Positions 36,583 through 46,211 are shown, numbered from the stretch's first letter. The stretch: DNA of 64,000 bases from CAZHAX01 sp964530325 (GCA_964530325.1 CAZHAX010000002.1:124001-188000), one strand, 5' to 3'. Translations and numbers: made by a program. Notes: generated by a model not told the origin, from the sequence alone.

Positions 36583-37197
36583 GTGCATGTGTATGCCTTG
36601 TTCGCCCATCCCAGCAAGGAGTCTTTCACCGCTGAGGTGCTGGAGCGCTTCACGCGCGGACTCAAGGAGGCAGGGCACTCGGTGCAGGTCGGCGACCTCT
36701 ATGAGATGCGGTTCCAGACCGATATGGACGCGGGCCAGTACGAGAGGGAGACGGGGTTCGATCCCGAGGCTCCCGTGCCTGAAGATGTGCGGGCGGAGCA
36801 GGCCAAGATCGACTCTGCTGACGGCCTGGCTTTTGTATACCCGCTGTGGTGGAGCGACTGCCCGGCGAAGCTGAAGGGCTGGTTCGACCGCGTGCTCACC
36901 TACGGCTATGCGTACTGGTACGATTCGTCAGGGGAGCGAGCCGCGCCAAGGATGGACGTGCAGAGGGCCCTGGTTCTGTGTGCCGCCGGTCACACGATCG
37001 AGCACTTGGAGGAGACCGGGATCGTGGACAGCATGCGGCACGTGATGCTGGAGGATCGCCTGCTGGGCGTAGGTGTGAGGGAGGCCAGTCTGGAGATCCT
37101 CGGCGGCATGGTAGAGAAGAACGCCGACATCCGTCGCAGGAATCTGGACAGGGCGTACGAGTTGGGCAGGACGTTCTGGCAGGCGAGCCAGAACTGA
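36583..37197 (+). CDS. NAD(P)H:quinone oxidoreductase-like flavoprotein
   Basis: A 204-residue flavodoxin-like-fold protein of the NQO/MdaB family. AHPSKESFTAEVLERF at the N-terminus binds FMN/FAD phosphate. FVYPLWWSDCPAKLKGWFDRVLTYGYAY is the conserved flavin and dimer segment. It should reduce quinones or related compounds with NAD(P)H. GTG 36583 follows GGAGCGAGACCG, 28 bases after ilvC, so it is within the operon although it has no known step in branched-chain synthesis. It may be a passenger or support redox balance. Confidence 0.85.
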   Translation: MHVYALFAHPSKESFTAEVLERFTRGLKEAGHSVQVGDLYEMRFQTDMDAGQYERETGFDPEAPVPEDVRAEQAKIDSADGLAFVYPLWWSDCPAKLKGWFDRVLTYGYAYWYDSSGERAAPRMDVQRALVLCAAGHTIEHLEETGIVDSMRHVMLEDRLLGVGVREASLEILGGMVEKNADIRRRNLDRAYELGRTFWQASQN

Positions 37198-37224
37198 GCA
37201 GCCTAGCTGGACAGGAGGAGGGCA

Positions 37225-38802
37225 ATGGGTGAGGACGGGGTTCGTGGTCAAGACAAGGTTGTCGTTTTCGACACGACGCTCCGGGACGGGGAGCAGTCGC
37301 CGGGAGCGGCGCTCAACGTCGAGGAGAAGCTGGAGATCGCCCGGGCCCTTCAAGGAATGGGCGTCGACGTCATCGAGGCTGGCTTTCCCATTTCCTCGCC
37401 CGGCGACTTCAAGGCGGTCGAGCTTCTCTCCAAGGAGATCCGTGATTGCACCGTCTGCGGCCTGACGCGGGCAAACAAGAAGGATATCGACGTGGCGGCC
37501 GAGGCGCTCAAGGGGGCGGCCCATCCGCGCATCCACACCGGGCTGGGCGTCTCCGAAGTGCACATCAAGTACAAGCTGCATACGACGCCGGAGAAAGCAC
37601 TGAAACAGGGCGTGGACGCGGTCAAGTATGCCCTCAAATTCGTTGACGAAGTGGAGTACTACACGGAGGACGCAGGGCGAGCCGATCCAGAGTACCTCTA
37701 CCGCGTGCTGGAGGCGGCGATCAAGGCCGGGGCCGCCGTGGTCAACGTACCGGATACGACCGGCTACTCGACACCGGAGGAGTTCGGCGCCCTGATCCGG
37801 GGCATCAGGGAGAATGTGCCCAACATCGACAAGGCGGTCATTTCCGTGCACTGCCACAATGACCTGGGGATGGCCACGGCGAACACGCTTGCCGCGGTTG
37901 CCAACGGCGCGCGCCAGGTGGAGGTGACGATCAACGGCATCGGCGAGCGGGCCGGCAACACTTCCTTGGAGGAAGTGGTGATGGCGCTCAAGACCCGCCG
38001 CAGTGTCTTTGGGGTGGAGACGGGAATAGACACCCGCCACATCTACTCGGTGAGCCGGCTGGTCAGCCAGCTGACCGGCATCCCGGTCCAGCCGAACAAG
38101 GCCATAGTCGGCGCCAATGCCTTTGCCCACTCCTCGGGTATCCATCAGGACGGAGTGCTGAAGGAGAGGACGACCTACGAGATCATCGACCCGCGCGACG
38201 TCGGTGCCCCGGACTCGGCGATCATCCTCTCGGCCCGGTCCGGCCGGCATGGCCTGCGCCACCGACTGGCGGAGCTGGGATACACGCTCAGCGACGACGA
38301 CTTCGAGAAGGTGTACGAGCGCTTCCTCGACGTGGCGGACAAGAAGAAGACGGTAGACACGCGCGATCTGGAGGCGATCGTCTCGGACGAGGTGGGCATG
38401 CTCTTCGAAGAGACGTACAGTCTGGAGCACGTCCAGGTCAGTTGCGGGAATCAGAGCATCCCCACGGCAACGGTTCGCATCCGCGGGCCGAATGGCGACG
38501 TCGTATGCGATGCGGATCACGGCACCGGCCCGGTCGACGCGGTCTACCGGGCGATCAATCGGGTGATCGGCGAGCCGAACCAGTTGATCGAGTTCTCCGT
38601 CCAATCTGTGACCGAGGGGATCGACGCTGTCGGCCGGGTGACCATCCGCATTCAAGCGGACGAGCCGGTCAACGGCGAGCAGCGGCGCGTCTTCAGCGGC
38701 CATGGTGCGGATACGGACATCATCGTGGCCAGCGCCAAAGCCTACATGTTCGCGCTGAACAGGCTTATCGCGGCCCGAGGAACGCTGTCCGGCATCGCCT
38801 AG
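37225..38802 (+). CDS. leuA: 2-isopropylmalate synthase
   Basis: A 525-residue enzyme that condenses acetyl-CoA with 2-ketoisovalerate at the branch to leucine. The N-terminal TIM barrel has TTLRDGEQSPGAALN with the catalytic Arg and Asp, and VHCHNDLGMATANTLAAV with the HxH metal site. The C-terminal regulatory domain (about 390-510) should bind leucine for feedback inhibition. Full length for the bacterial long form. The ATG follows GGACAGGAGGAGGGCA. Two related enzymes, LeuA and CimA, are in the operon, and this one is assigned by its N-terminus and domain layout. Confidence 0.95.
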   Translation: MGEDGVRGQDKVVVFDTTLRDGEQSPGAALNVEEKLEIARALQGMGVDVIEAGFPISSPGDFKAVELLSKEIRDCTVCGLTRANKKDIDVAAEALKGAAHPRIHTGLGVSEVHIKYKLHTTPEKALKQGVDAVKYALKFVDEVEYYTEDAGRADPEYLYRVLEAAIKAGAAVVNVPDTTGYSTPEEFGALIRGIRENVPNIDKAVISVHCHNDLGMATANTLAAVANGARQVEVTINGIGERAGNTSLEEVVMALKTRRSVFGVETGIDTRHIYSVSRLVSQLTGIPVQPNKAIVGANAFAHSSGIHQDGVLKERTTYEIIDPRDVGAPDSAIILSARSGRHGLRHRLAELGYTLSDDDFEKVYERFLDVADKKKTVDTRDLEAIVSDEVGMLFEETYSLEHVQVSCGNQSIPTATVRIRGPNGDVVCDADHGTGPVDAVYRAINRVIGEPNQLIEFSVQSVTEGIDAVGRVTIRIQADEPVNGEQRRVFSGHGADTDIIVASAKAYMFALNRLIAARGTLSGIA

Positions 38803-38858
38803 CTGGCCGGGCTGCACAGGAAGCTGGACCTCAGGCCGATCGGAGGGGAGGCGAGGCT

Positions 38859-39602
38859 ATGAAGCAGTTCTGCGTCACGTCTTCTATGGGCAAGCGGCTC
38901 ATCGGTAGAGCACTGGTCGAGCACGCAAACATACAGAGTGCCCTGCAGAAAGGGACGGTGGCGATCATCGCCGGCACGACCAACGGCTACGTGGCCGAGG
39001 AGGTGCTCAAGTCGCTGGGCCAGGAGGACGGTTTCTCCCGCGTAGGCTTCCGGCGCGGTATGGTGACGCCGCCCGCTCCGGACATTCCCAAGGTGGAGTT
39101 CCCCGGCGATGCGGTCATCACCAATGGTCGATGGGATAAGGGGAAGACGATCTTCGACGTGGCGGATGAGCTGAGGGCCGGAGACGTGGTGCTGAAGGGT
39201 GCCAACGCTATCGACCCGAGCGGCCATGCGGCGGTGCTGATCGCGGATCGGAAGGGCGGCACTGTGCTGGCGGCCCTGACCGCAGTGATCGGCCGCCGGG
39301 TGCAGCTGATCCTGCCGGTTGGGCTGGAGAAGCGCGTGCTCGAAGACGTCAACGTGCTGGCCCAGAGGATTAACGCTCCGGGTTCGCAGGGGCCGCGGCT
39401 GCTGCCGGTGCCCGGTGAGGTGTTCACCGAGCTGGACGCCATCCGGCTGCTGACCGGCTCTGAGGCCAGCCTCATCGCCTCCGGGGGCGTGCACGGGGCG
39501 GAAGGAGCGCTGTGGCTGGGCGTTGGCGGCAGCGAAGCGGAGACCGAGGCTGCGGCCAAGCTGATCAAGTCGCTCGCCGGTGAACCGCCGTGTACGGTGT
39601 GA
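38859..39602 (+). CDS. Conserved protein of unknown function in the ilv-leu operon
   Basis: A 247-residue soluble protein that I cannot place in a named family with confidence. It begins MKQFCVTSSMGKRLIGRAL and contains VAIIAGTTNGYVAEEVL and VVLKGANAIDPSGHAAVLI; these glycine-rich turns suggest an alpha/beta fold that binds a ligand. The C-terminal half has ASLIASGGVHGAEGA. No membrane segment or signal is visible. ATG 38859 follows GGAGGGGAGGCGAGG. It lies between leuA and leuC, and its steady spacing suggests a role linked to leucine metabolism. Confidence 0.8.
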   Translation: MKQFCVTSSMGKRLIGRALVEHANIQSALQKGTVAIIAGTTNGYVAEEVLKSLGQEDGFSRVGFRRGMVTPPAPDIPKVEFPGDAVITNGRWDKGKTIFDVADELRAGDVVLKGANAIDPSGHAAVLIADRKGGTVLAALTAVIGRRVQLILPVGLEKRVLEDVNVLAQRINAPGSQGPRLLPVPGEVFTELDAIRLLTGSEASLIASGGVHGAEGALWLGVGGSEAETEAAAKLIKSLAGEPPCTV

Positions 39603-39618
39603 GCGGGAGGCTGCCGCT

Positions 39619-39924
39619 GTGGCTGTGTACATGATCGTCGAGTTGGAGGTGCTGGACCCGGAAACGTACGCCAGGTACGTGGAGAGAGTCCCCGCCCTGG
39701 TCCAGAAGCACGGGGGGCGGTACGTGGTCCGGGGAGATGCTGTCACGCCGCTGGGAGGTGGCTGGGACCCCGAAAGGATCGTGGTGATCGAGTTCGAGTC
39801 GGCTGACCAGATGGAGCGGTGTTTCGCCTCCGAGGAGTACCGGCAGCTGGCGCCGCTGAGGGAGAGTTCGACCGTGTCACGGTCCATTCTGGTTGAGGGA
39901 TGCTTGCCGGCTGAGGCCGCATAG
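39619..39924 (+). CDS. DUF1330 family protein
   Basis: A 101-residue single-domain protein of the dimeric alpha-beta-barrel fold. YMIVELEVLDPETYARYVERVP and GGRYVVRGD match DUF1330, and the end has the usual SR-type strand. Function in the family is unknown. GTG 39619 is preferred because GGGAGG lies about eight bases upstream and homology starts there. It follows the unknown gene by 16 bases, inside the BCAA operon. Confidence 0.85.
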   Translation: MAVYMIVELEVLDPETYARYVERVPALVQKHGGRYVVRGDAVTPLGGGWDPERIVVIEFESADQMERCFASEEYRQLAPLRESSTVSRSILVEGCLPAEAA

Positions 39925-39992
39925 CGGCAAGGGCTGGTGGCGGCTCAGCCTGCGATAGCTGGCAGACGCACGAAGAGGAGGACAGTCGGTAG

Positions 39993-41270
39993 ATGGGGCA
40001 TACGCTTGGCGAGAAGATAATCGGAGCCCACGTCATAGAGGGCGGGAGCGAGAGCGGTGAGGTGCGGCCGGGACAGCTGGTGGAGGTGAGCGCCGACATC
40101 GTCCTGGCGAACGACATCACGGCGCCCATCGCGCTGCACGAGTTCGACAAGCTCGGCGTGGACAGGGTATTCGACCCGGGGAAGATCGTGCTCGTGGCCG
40201 ACCACTTCGCGCCGAACAAGGACATCAAGTCGGCTGAGCAGTGTGCGCAGATGCGCCGCTTCGCCCGGGCGCAGGGCGTGACCCATCACTACGATGTGGG
40301 TCAGATGGGCATCGAACACGTGCTGCTGCCCGAGCAAGGGCTGGTGGTGCCAGGCGACCTGGTCGTGGGGGCCGATTCGCATACCTGCACCTACGGGGCG
40401 CTGGGAGCATTCGCCACAGGCATGGGCTCGACCGACATTGCGGTAGCTATGGCCACGGGCTCTATCTGGATGCGCGTTCCGGAGACGCTCAAGGTGGTGT
40501 TCGAGGGTGAGCTTCAGCCCTGGGTGGGGGGCAAGGATCTGATCCTCAAGACGATCGGCGAGATCGGCGTCAGCGGCGCGCTGTACAAGGCTATTGAGTT
40601 CAGCGGGCCGACAGTGAGTGCTCTCTCGATGGATGGCCGGCTGACGATGTCGAACATGGCGATCGAGGCGGGCGGCAAGGCAGGCCTGTTCGCCGTCGAC
40701 GAGGTCACGCTGGCCTACGTCGAAGGCCGGGCGAAGCGGCCCTACGCTGTCTACCAATCCGACGACGACGCCGAGTACGCAAGGGTGGTCGAGATCGACG
40801 TGGGGGCTCTCGAGCCGCAGGTGGCCTTTCCGCACCTGCCGGAGAATGTGCGGCCGGTCGGCGAGGCGGGCGAGGTGAAGATCGATCAGGCGGTCATCGG
40901 CTCCTGCACGAACGGGAGGCTGGAGGACCTGCAGGTCGCGGCAGAGCTCCTGCGGGGCAGGAAGGTCCACCCGGACGTCCGCTGCATCGTACTGCCCGGC
41001 AGCCAGCAGGTCTACCTTGATGCGCTGCGCGAAGGGCTGGTCGAGGCGTTCATCGAAGCCGGCGCAGCCGTCAGCACTCCCACGTGCGGACCCTGCCTGG
41101 GGGGACACATGGGCGTCCTGGCGGCCGGCGAAAAGGCGGTCAGCACTACCAACCGCAATTTCCGGGGGCGTATGGGCCATCCGGACAGCGAGGTCTATCT
41201 GGCCGGACCGGCTGTGGCCGCGGCCTCCGCGGTTGCCGGCCGCATCGTCCCGCCGCAGGAGGTGTTGTAG
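39993..41270 (+). CDS. leuC: 3-isopropylmalate dehydratase, large subunit
   Basis: A 425-residue subunit of the [4Fe-4S] hydro-lyase that interconverts 2- and 3-isopropylmalate. Cluster cysteines lie in GSCTNGRLEDL near residue 303 and in TCGPCLGGHMG near residue 365. GADSHTCTYGALGAFATGMGSTD is the aconitase-family motif. The length of about 420 marks the archaeal/HacA-type large subunit, which may also act on citramalate, useful because cimA is in the operon. Its stop shares one base with the leuD start. Confidence 0.95.
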   Translation: MGHTLGEKIIGAHVIEGGSESGEVRPGQLVEVSADIVLANDITAPIALHEFDKLGVDRVFDPGKIVLVADHFAPNKDIKSAEQCAQMRRFARAQGVTHHYDVGQMGIEHVLLPEQGLVVPGDLVVGADSHTCTYGALGAFATGMGSTDIAVAMATGSIWMRVPETLKVVFEGELQPWVGGKDLILKTIGEIGVSGALYKAIEFSGPTVSALSMDGRLTMSNMAIEAGGKAGLFAVDEVTLAYVEGRAKRPYAVYQSDDDAEYARVVEIDVGALEPQVAFPHLPENVRPVGEAGEVKIDQAVIGSCTNGRLEDLQVAAELLRGRKVHPDVRCIVLPGSQQVYLDALREGLVEAFIEAGAAVSTPTCGPCLGGHMGVLAAGEKAVSTTNRNFRGRMGHPDSEVYLAGPAVAAASAVAGRIVPPQEVL

Positions 41271-41779
41271 TGAAGCTAAGGGGACAGGTCTGGAAGTACG
41301 GCGACAACGTCGATACCGACGCGATCATCCCGGCACGCTATCTGAACGTTTCTACGCCTGAAGAGCTGGCGGAGCACTGCATGGAGGGTATCGATGCGAC
41401 GTTCGCCGGCTCGGTGCGGCGGGGTGATGTCATCATCGGCGGCGAGAACTTCGGCTGCGGCTCGTCGCGGGAGCATGCGCCTCTGGCGATCAAGGGCAGT
41501 GGTGTGTCCTGCGTCGTAGCCAAGAGCTTCGCCCGCATCTTCTATCGCAACGCCATCAACATCGGCCTGCCGATCCTCGAGTGCCCGGAGGCGGCAGGGC
41601 AGGCGGAGAGGGGCGACGAGCTGACCGTCGACTTGCGGAAAGGTACCATTGCGAACGAGCGGGCTGGCGCCACGTACAGGACGTCCGCCTTTCCGGACTT
41701 CCTCTTGGCTGTGATCGACGCCGGGGGACTGGTGCCCTACACCCGGCAGCGACTGGCCGGGGCAGGCAAGAAGGGTTAA
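41270..41779 (+). CDS. leuD: 3-isopropylmalate dehydratase, small subunit
   Basis: A 169-residue swivelling-domain subunit that completes the LeuCD enzyme. GDNVDTDAIIPARYL at the N-terminus and GENFGCGSSREHAP near residue 62 are the substrate-binding motifs of this family. GTG 41270 overlaps the leuC stop by one base, with AGGAGG upstream, so the two subunits are translationally coupled. The short length again fits the LeuCD/HacAB group rather than the 200-residue proteobacterial type. Confidence 0.95.
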   Translation: MKLRGQVWKYGDNVDTDAIIPARYLNVSTPEELAEHCMEGIDATFAGSVRRGDVIIGGENFGCGSSREHAPLAIKGSGVSCVVAKSFARIFYRNAINIGLPILECPEAAGQAERGDELTVDLRKGTIANERAGATYRTSAFPDFLLAVIDAGGLVPYTRQRLAGAGKKG

Positions 41780-41820
41780 GGTTTCCCGTCCGCCCCTGGG
41801 GCGGGATGCGGGAGGAGATG

Positions 41821-43395
41821 ATGGGCAAGCCAAAGGTTCAGCTGTACGACACGACGCTGCGCGACGGAACACAGCGCGAGGGGATCTCGCTTTCGGTCGA
41901 CGACAAGCTGAAGATCACCCGTGTGCTGGACAGGCTGGGCATCCCGTACATCGAGGGGGGCTGGCCGGGCTCGAACCCAAAGGACCTGGAGTACTTCCGG
42001 CGCGTGCGCGAGCTGAAGCTGGAGAACGCCAAGCCCGCCGCTTTCGGGATCACCTGCCGGGTGGGGTCGAAGCCGGACGATGACGCAAACGTCCAGGCTA
42101 TGCTGGAGGCGGAAACGCCCGTGGTAACCGTGGCCGGCAAGAGCTGGACGCTGCACGTCGAAGATGTGCTGCGCACGACACGGGAAGAGAACCTGCGCCT
42201 GATCCGGGAAAGCGTGGCCTACATCAAGGGCCAGGGCAGGGAGGTCATCTACGACGGCGAGCACTACTTCGATGGCTACAAAGCCGACCCCGATTACGCT
42301 ATCGAGACCCTGCGGGCGGCCGTAGAGGGCGGGGCTCAGAGGCTCGTGCTGTGCGATACGAACGGTGGCTCGATGCCCTGGGAGATCGAATCGGCGGTGA
42401 AGGCCGTGCGGCTGGCCCTCCCTGAGGCCGAAGTTGGAATCCATACCCACAACGACGCCGGTCTGGCCGTGGCCAACAGCCTGGCCGCCGTCCGCGCCGG
42501 CGCGACGCAGGTGCAGGGCACGATCAACGGCTACGGCGAGCGATGCGGCAATGCGGATCTGGTGACGGTGATTGCCAACCTCAACGTGAAGATGGGTATC
42601 GAGGCCCTGGCCTCCAGCCGGTTGATCAGTCTCACCAGAGCGGCCCGGACCGTGGCCTTGCTCGCCAATCAGTCGCTCTACCGGCAGGCGCCGTACGTGG
42701 GGGCGAGCGCCTTCGCTCATAAGGGCGGGATCCACGTCGCTGCCATGCGCCGCAATCCACTGAGCTACCAGCACATCGACCCCAAGATCGTGGGCAATCA
42801 GCCGCGGGTGCTCGTTTCTGAGCTCTCCGGCCGGGGCAATCTGCTGAGCAAGGCGGATGAGCTGGGCATTCCGCACGACGAGATCGAGGACCTGCCGGGC
42901 ATTCTAGAGAGGATCAAGAAGCTGGAGCACGAGGGCTTCACTTTCGACGGGGCGGACGCCTCCGTGGAAATGCTCCTCCAGCGAGCCCGGTCGGACTACA
43001 AGCCCCCGTTCGAGATGCTGGACTTCATGGTGGTCGTGGAGCTCCGGGAGGGGCGGGCCATCTTCGCCGAAGCGACGGTGAAGGTGCGGGTGGGCGATCA
43101 GATCTTCCACACCGCTGCCGAGGGTAACGGGCCAGTGAACGCGCTCGACGCAGCCCTGCGCAAGGCGCTGGTGCCCAACTATCCTGCCCTGGAGGGGTTC
43201 GACCTGGCGGACTACAAGGTACACATTCTGGACGGCGTCGAGGGCACCGCGGCGACGACGCGGGTCCTCATCGACATGGAGAGCGAGCAGGGCCGCTGGA
43301 GCACGGTCGGAGCTTCGACTAACATCATCGAGGCCAGCTGGCTGGCGCTGGCGGACGCGGTCGAGTATGGCCTGACGGTCGATTTGAGGGCCTGA
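41821..43395 (+). CDS. cimA: (R)-citramalate synthase
   Basis: A 524-residue enzyme of the isopropylmalate synthase family that joins pyruvate and acetyl-CoA to citramalate, giving 2-ketobutyrate for isoleucine without threonine. QLYDTTLRDGTQREGISLSVDDKLKI and IEGGWPGSNPKD at the N-terminus are typical of CimA rather than LeuA. The metal site is GIHTHNDAGLAVANS. A C-terminal regulatory domain spans about 400-515. ATG 41821 (or 41818) follows GGAGGAG. No ilvA gene is in the window, consistent with use of this route. Confidence 0.94.
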   Translation: MGKPKVQLYDTTLRDGTQREGISLSVDDKLKITRVLDRLGIPYIEGGWPGSNPKDLEYFRRVRELKLENAKPAAFGITCRVGSKPDDDANVQAMLEAETPVVTVAGKSWTLHVEDVLRTTREENLRLIRESVAYIKGQGREVIYDGEHYFDGYKADPDYAIETLRAAVEGGAQRLVLCDTNGGSMPWEIESAVKAVRLALPEAEVGIHTHNDAGLAVANSLAAVRAGATQVQGTINGYGERCGNADLVTVIANLNVKMGIEALASSRLISLTRAARTVALLANQSLYRQAPYVGASAFAHKGGIHVAAMRRNPLSYQHIDPKIVGNQPRVLVSELSGRGNLLSKADELGIPHDEIEDLPGILERIKKLEHEGFTFDGADASVEMLLQRARSDYKPPFEMLDFMVVVELREGRAIFAEATVKVRVGDQIFHTAAEGNGPVNALDAALRKALVPNYPALEGFDLADYKVHILDGVEGTAATTRVLIDMESEQGRWSTVGASTNIIEASWLALADAVEYGLTVDLRA

Positions 43396-43448
43396 CCTGT
43401 CCGGGCGTGCCCACGGTCGCCGATTATGAAGGGAGAAGAAGCAGATTC

Positions 43449-44525
43449 ATGGAAGCCAAGATAGTCACGCTGCCCGGAGACGGCATCAGTCCGGAGGTGG
43501 TGGCCGAGGCGGTCAAGGTGATGGACCGCGTGGCCGAGGCCTTCGGCCACAGCTTCGAGTACGAAGAGGCGCTGATCGGCGGAGCGGCGATCGATGCCAC
43601 CGGCGAGGCACTGCCTGCGGAGACCCTGGAGAAGTGCCTGGCCAGTGACGGCGTGCTGCTTGGCGCAGTAGGTGATTGGAAGTACTCGGATCCGAAGGCA
43701 CCCGTGCGGCCCGAGCAGGGATTGCTCGCGCTGCGCAAGGGCATGGGGGTCTTCGCCAACCTGCGGCCGGTCAAGCTGTACAAGGAACTGCTGCACGCTT
43801 CGACGATCAAGCCGGAGGTAATAGAGAACGTCGACCTGATGGTTGTCCGTGAGTTGACCGGCGGGCTCTACTTCGGCAAGCGGGGCCGGGAGAAGGTCGA
43901 CGGCGACGAGGCGGCTTACGACACGATGTACTACACAGCCCGCGAGGTGGAGCGCGTCGTGCGCGTGGCCTTCGATTTGGCCGGAAAGCGGCGTGGTAAG
44001 GTCACATCGGTGGACAAGGCGAACGTGCTGGAGAACTCTCGGCTGTGGCGTGAGACGGCGACGCGAGTAGCGGAGGATTACCCGAACGTCGAGTTCGAGA
44101 GCATGTACGTCGATATCGCCGCCATGCGGCTGATACGCTATCCGGAAGTGTTCGACGTGATGGTCACCACCAACATGTTTGGGGATATCCTCACCGACGA
44201 GGCCTCGATGATTGCCGGCTCCATGGGCATGCTGCCCTCGGGGGCGATCGGCGAGAAGAAGCCGGGGCTGTTCGAGCCGATCCACGGCTCGGCCCCCAAG
44301 TACAAGGGGCAGAACGTGGTCAATCCGATCGCCACTATTCTGAGTGCGGCGATGCTCCTGCGCCACTCCCTGGAGCTGGAGAAGGAGGCGCAGGCCATAG
44401 AGAACGCCGTACAGAAGGTGCTCTCGGACGGCTTCCGCACCAGGGACATCAGGGAAGAGGGGACGGAGTTGGTGGGTACGAAGGAGATGGGCGATCTGGT
44501 TGCAGAAAGGATCAGCAATGCCTAG
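43449..44525 (+). CDS. leuB: 3-isopropylmalate dehydrogenase
   Basis: A 358-residue beta-decarboxylating dehydrogenase that makes 2-ketoisocaproate, and probably 2-ketobutyrate from methylmalate in the citramalate route. LPGDGISPEVVAEA begins the chain. LRKGMGVFANLRPVKLY, VRELTGGLYFG and the metal and cofactor region VTTNMFGDILTDEAS are all intact, followed by EPIHGSAP. ATG 43449 fits homologues; an upstream GTG at 43407 lacks a binding site. The end overlaps ilvD by eight bases. Confidence 0.95.
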   Translation: MEAKIVTLPGDGISPEVVAEAVKVMDRVAEAFGHSFEYEEALIGGAAIDATGEALPAETLEKCLASDGVLLGAVGDWKYSDPKAPVRPEQGLLALRKGMGVFANLRPVKLYKELLHASTIKPEVIENVDLMVVRELTGGLYFGKRGREKVDGDEAAYDTMYYTAREVERVVRVAFDLAGKRRGKVTSVDKANVLENSRLWRETATRVAEDYPNVEFESMYVDIAAMRLIRYPEVFDVMVTTNMFGDILTDEASMIAGSMGMLPSGAIGEKKPGLFEPIHGSAPKYKGQNVVNPIATILSAAMLLRHSLELEKEAQAIENAVQKVLSDGFRTRDIREEGTELVGTKEMGDLVAERISNA

Positions 44526-46173
44526 CAGAGAGGCAACGCAGGGTTTCGAGAGGGCTCCTCACCGCAGCCTGCTGTACGCTTCCGGGCTCACGCCTGAGGA
44601 ACTGGAGAGGCCGATCATCGGCGTCGCCAACTCGTTCAACGAGATTGTGCCCGGTCACATTCACCTGAACCAGATCAGTGAGGCAGTCAAGGCGGGCGTT
44701 CGGATGGCCGGCGGCACTCCGCTGGAGTTCAATACTATTGGAGTATGCGACGGGATCGCCATGGGCCACTCCGGCATGTGCTACTCACTGCCCAGCCGGG
44801 AGCTGATAGCGGACTCGGTCGAAGTGATGGCCAAGTCGCATCAGTTTGATGGTCTGGTGTTGATCCCCAACTGCGACAAGATCGTTCCCGGTATGCTGAT
44901 GGCTGCCGGGCGGGTCAACATACCGGCGGTCTTCGTCAGCGGCGGGCCGATGATGGCGGGGCGGTACGGCGGCGAGAACATCGACGTCAATACTATGTTC
45001 GAGGCGGTCGGTGAGTACAAGGCGGGGCGCATGAGCGACGAGGAGCTGCAGGCATTGGAGTTGGCAGCCTGCCCCGGCTGCGGCTCCTGCGCCGGCCTGT
45101 TCACCGCCAACTCGATGAACTGCCTGACCGAGGCCCTGGGCATGGGGCTGCCGGGCAACGGGACCATACCGGCAGTGCAGGCCTCCCGCCTGCGCCTGGC
45201 GAAGCAGGCCGGGATGCAGGTGATGCGCCTGGTGGAGAAGGGGCTGCGCCCGCGCGACATAATGACGGAGGGGGCCTTCGAGAACGCCATCGCCGTCGAC
45301 ATGGCGATCGGCGGCTCGACGAACACGGTCCTCCACCTGCCGGCGATAGCGTACGATGCGGGGGTCGACCTGCCGCTGGAGAAGTTCGATGCGGTCAGCA
45401 GGCGCACGCCCTATCTGGTCAAGCTGCGCCCTTCGGGCCCGCATCATATGCAGGACCTGGACGAGGCGGGCGGCATCCCGGCGGTGATGGCCGAGCTGCT
45501 GGGCAAGAAGCTGCTGCACGGTGAGCTGCCCACGGTGACGGGCAGGAAGGTGAAGGAGAACCTGAAGGGCATCAGCCGGCGCTCCGAGGTCATTCGCCCG
45601 GCTGACAATCCCTACCTGGCCAACGGGGGGATCGCTATCCTGAGCGGCAACCTGGCGCCCGAAGGGGCCGTCGTGAAGGCCTCTGCCGTCCTGCCCGAGA
45701 TGATAAGCCATCGCGGCCCGGCGCGAGTCTTCGAGGGCGAGGAGGCGGCGATGAGCGCTATCCTGGGCGGCAAGATCAAGCCCGGCGACGTGGTGGTGAT
45801 CCGCCGGGAGGGACCGCGGGGCGGTCCGGGCATGCGGGAGATGCTCATGCCCACGTCGTCGCTGGCCGGAATGGGGCTCGATGCCAGCGTCGCGTTGATC
45901 ACGGATGGACGCTTCAGCGGCGCGACGCGCGGAGCCGCCGTCTGCCACGTCTCACCGGAGGCGGCCGCAGGCGGACCCATTGGACTGATCCGGGAAGGGG
46001 ACGAGATCGAGCTCGATATCCCCGGCAAGAAGCTGACGCTCCACGTATCCGACGGGGAGCTGGCCCGGCGCCGCGAGGGCTGGAAGGCTCCGGCGCCCAG
46101 GGTGACGGAGGGGTACCTGGCCCGCTATGCAAGAATGGTCTCCTCGGCGAGCGAGGGGGCGGTGGTCAGGTAG
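44518..46173 (+). CDS. ilvD: Dihydroxy-acid dehydratase
   Basis: A 551-residue Fe-S dehydratase that makes the 2-keto acids for valine and isoleucine. Cysteines for the cluster lie in PNCDKIVPGML near residue 121 and in ACPGCGSCAGLFTANSMNC near residue 190. GGSTNTVLH and the C-terminal DGRFSGATRGA are family motifs. ATG 44518 overlaps the end of leuB. Last gene of the operon, followed by a GC-rich hairpin at 46212. The product length is standard. Confidence 0.96.
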   Translation: MPSREATQGFERAPHRSLLYASGLTPEELERPIIGVANSFNEIVPGHIHLNQISEAVKAGVRMAGGTPLEFNTIGVCDGIAMGHSGMCYSLPSRELIADSVEVMAKSHQFDGLVLIPNCDKIVPGMLMAAGRVNIPAVFVSGGPMMAGRYGGENIDVNTMFEAVGEYKAGRMSDEELQALELAACPGCGSCAGLFTANSMNCLTEALGMGLPGNGTIPAVQASRLRLAKQAGMQVMRLVEKGLRPRDIMTEGAFENAIAVDMAIGGSTNTVLHLPAIAYDAGVDLPLEKFDAVSRRTPYLVKLRPSGPHHMQDLDEAGGIPAVMAELLGKKLLHGELPTVTGRKVKENLKGISRRSEVIRPADNPYLANGGIAILSGNLAPEGAVVKASAVLPEMISHRGPARVFEGEEAAMSAILGGKIKPGDVVVIRREGPRGGPGMREMLMPTSSLAGMGLDASVALITDGRFSGATRGAAVCHVSPEAAAGGPIGLIREGDEIELDIPGKKLTLHVSDGELARRREGWKAPAPRVTEGYLARYARMVSSASEGAVVR

Positions 46174-46211
46174 GATCGCCGGGGAAGCGGAAGGCTCTAG
46201 ACCGGGAGGCG

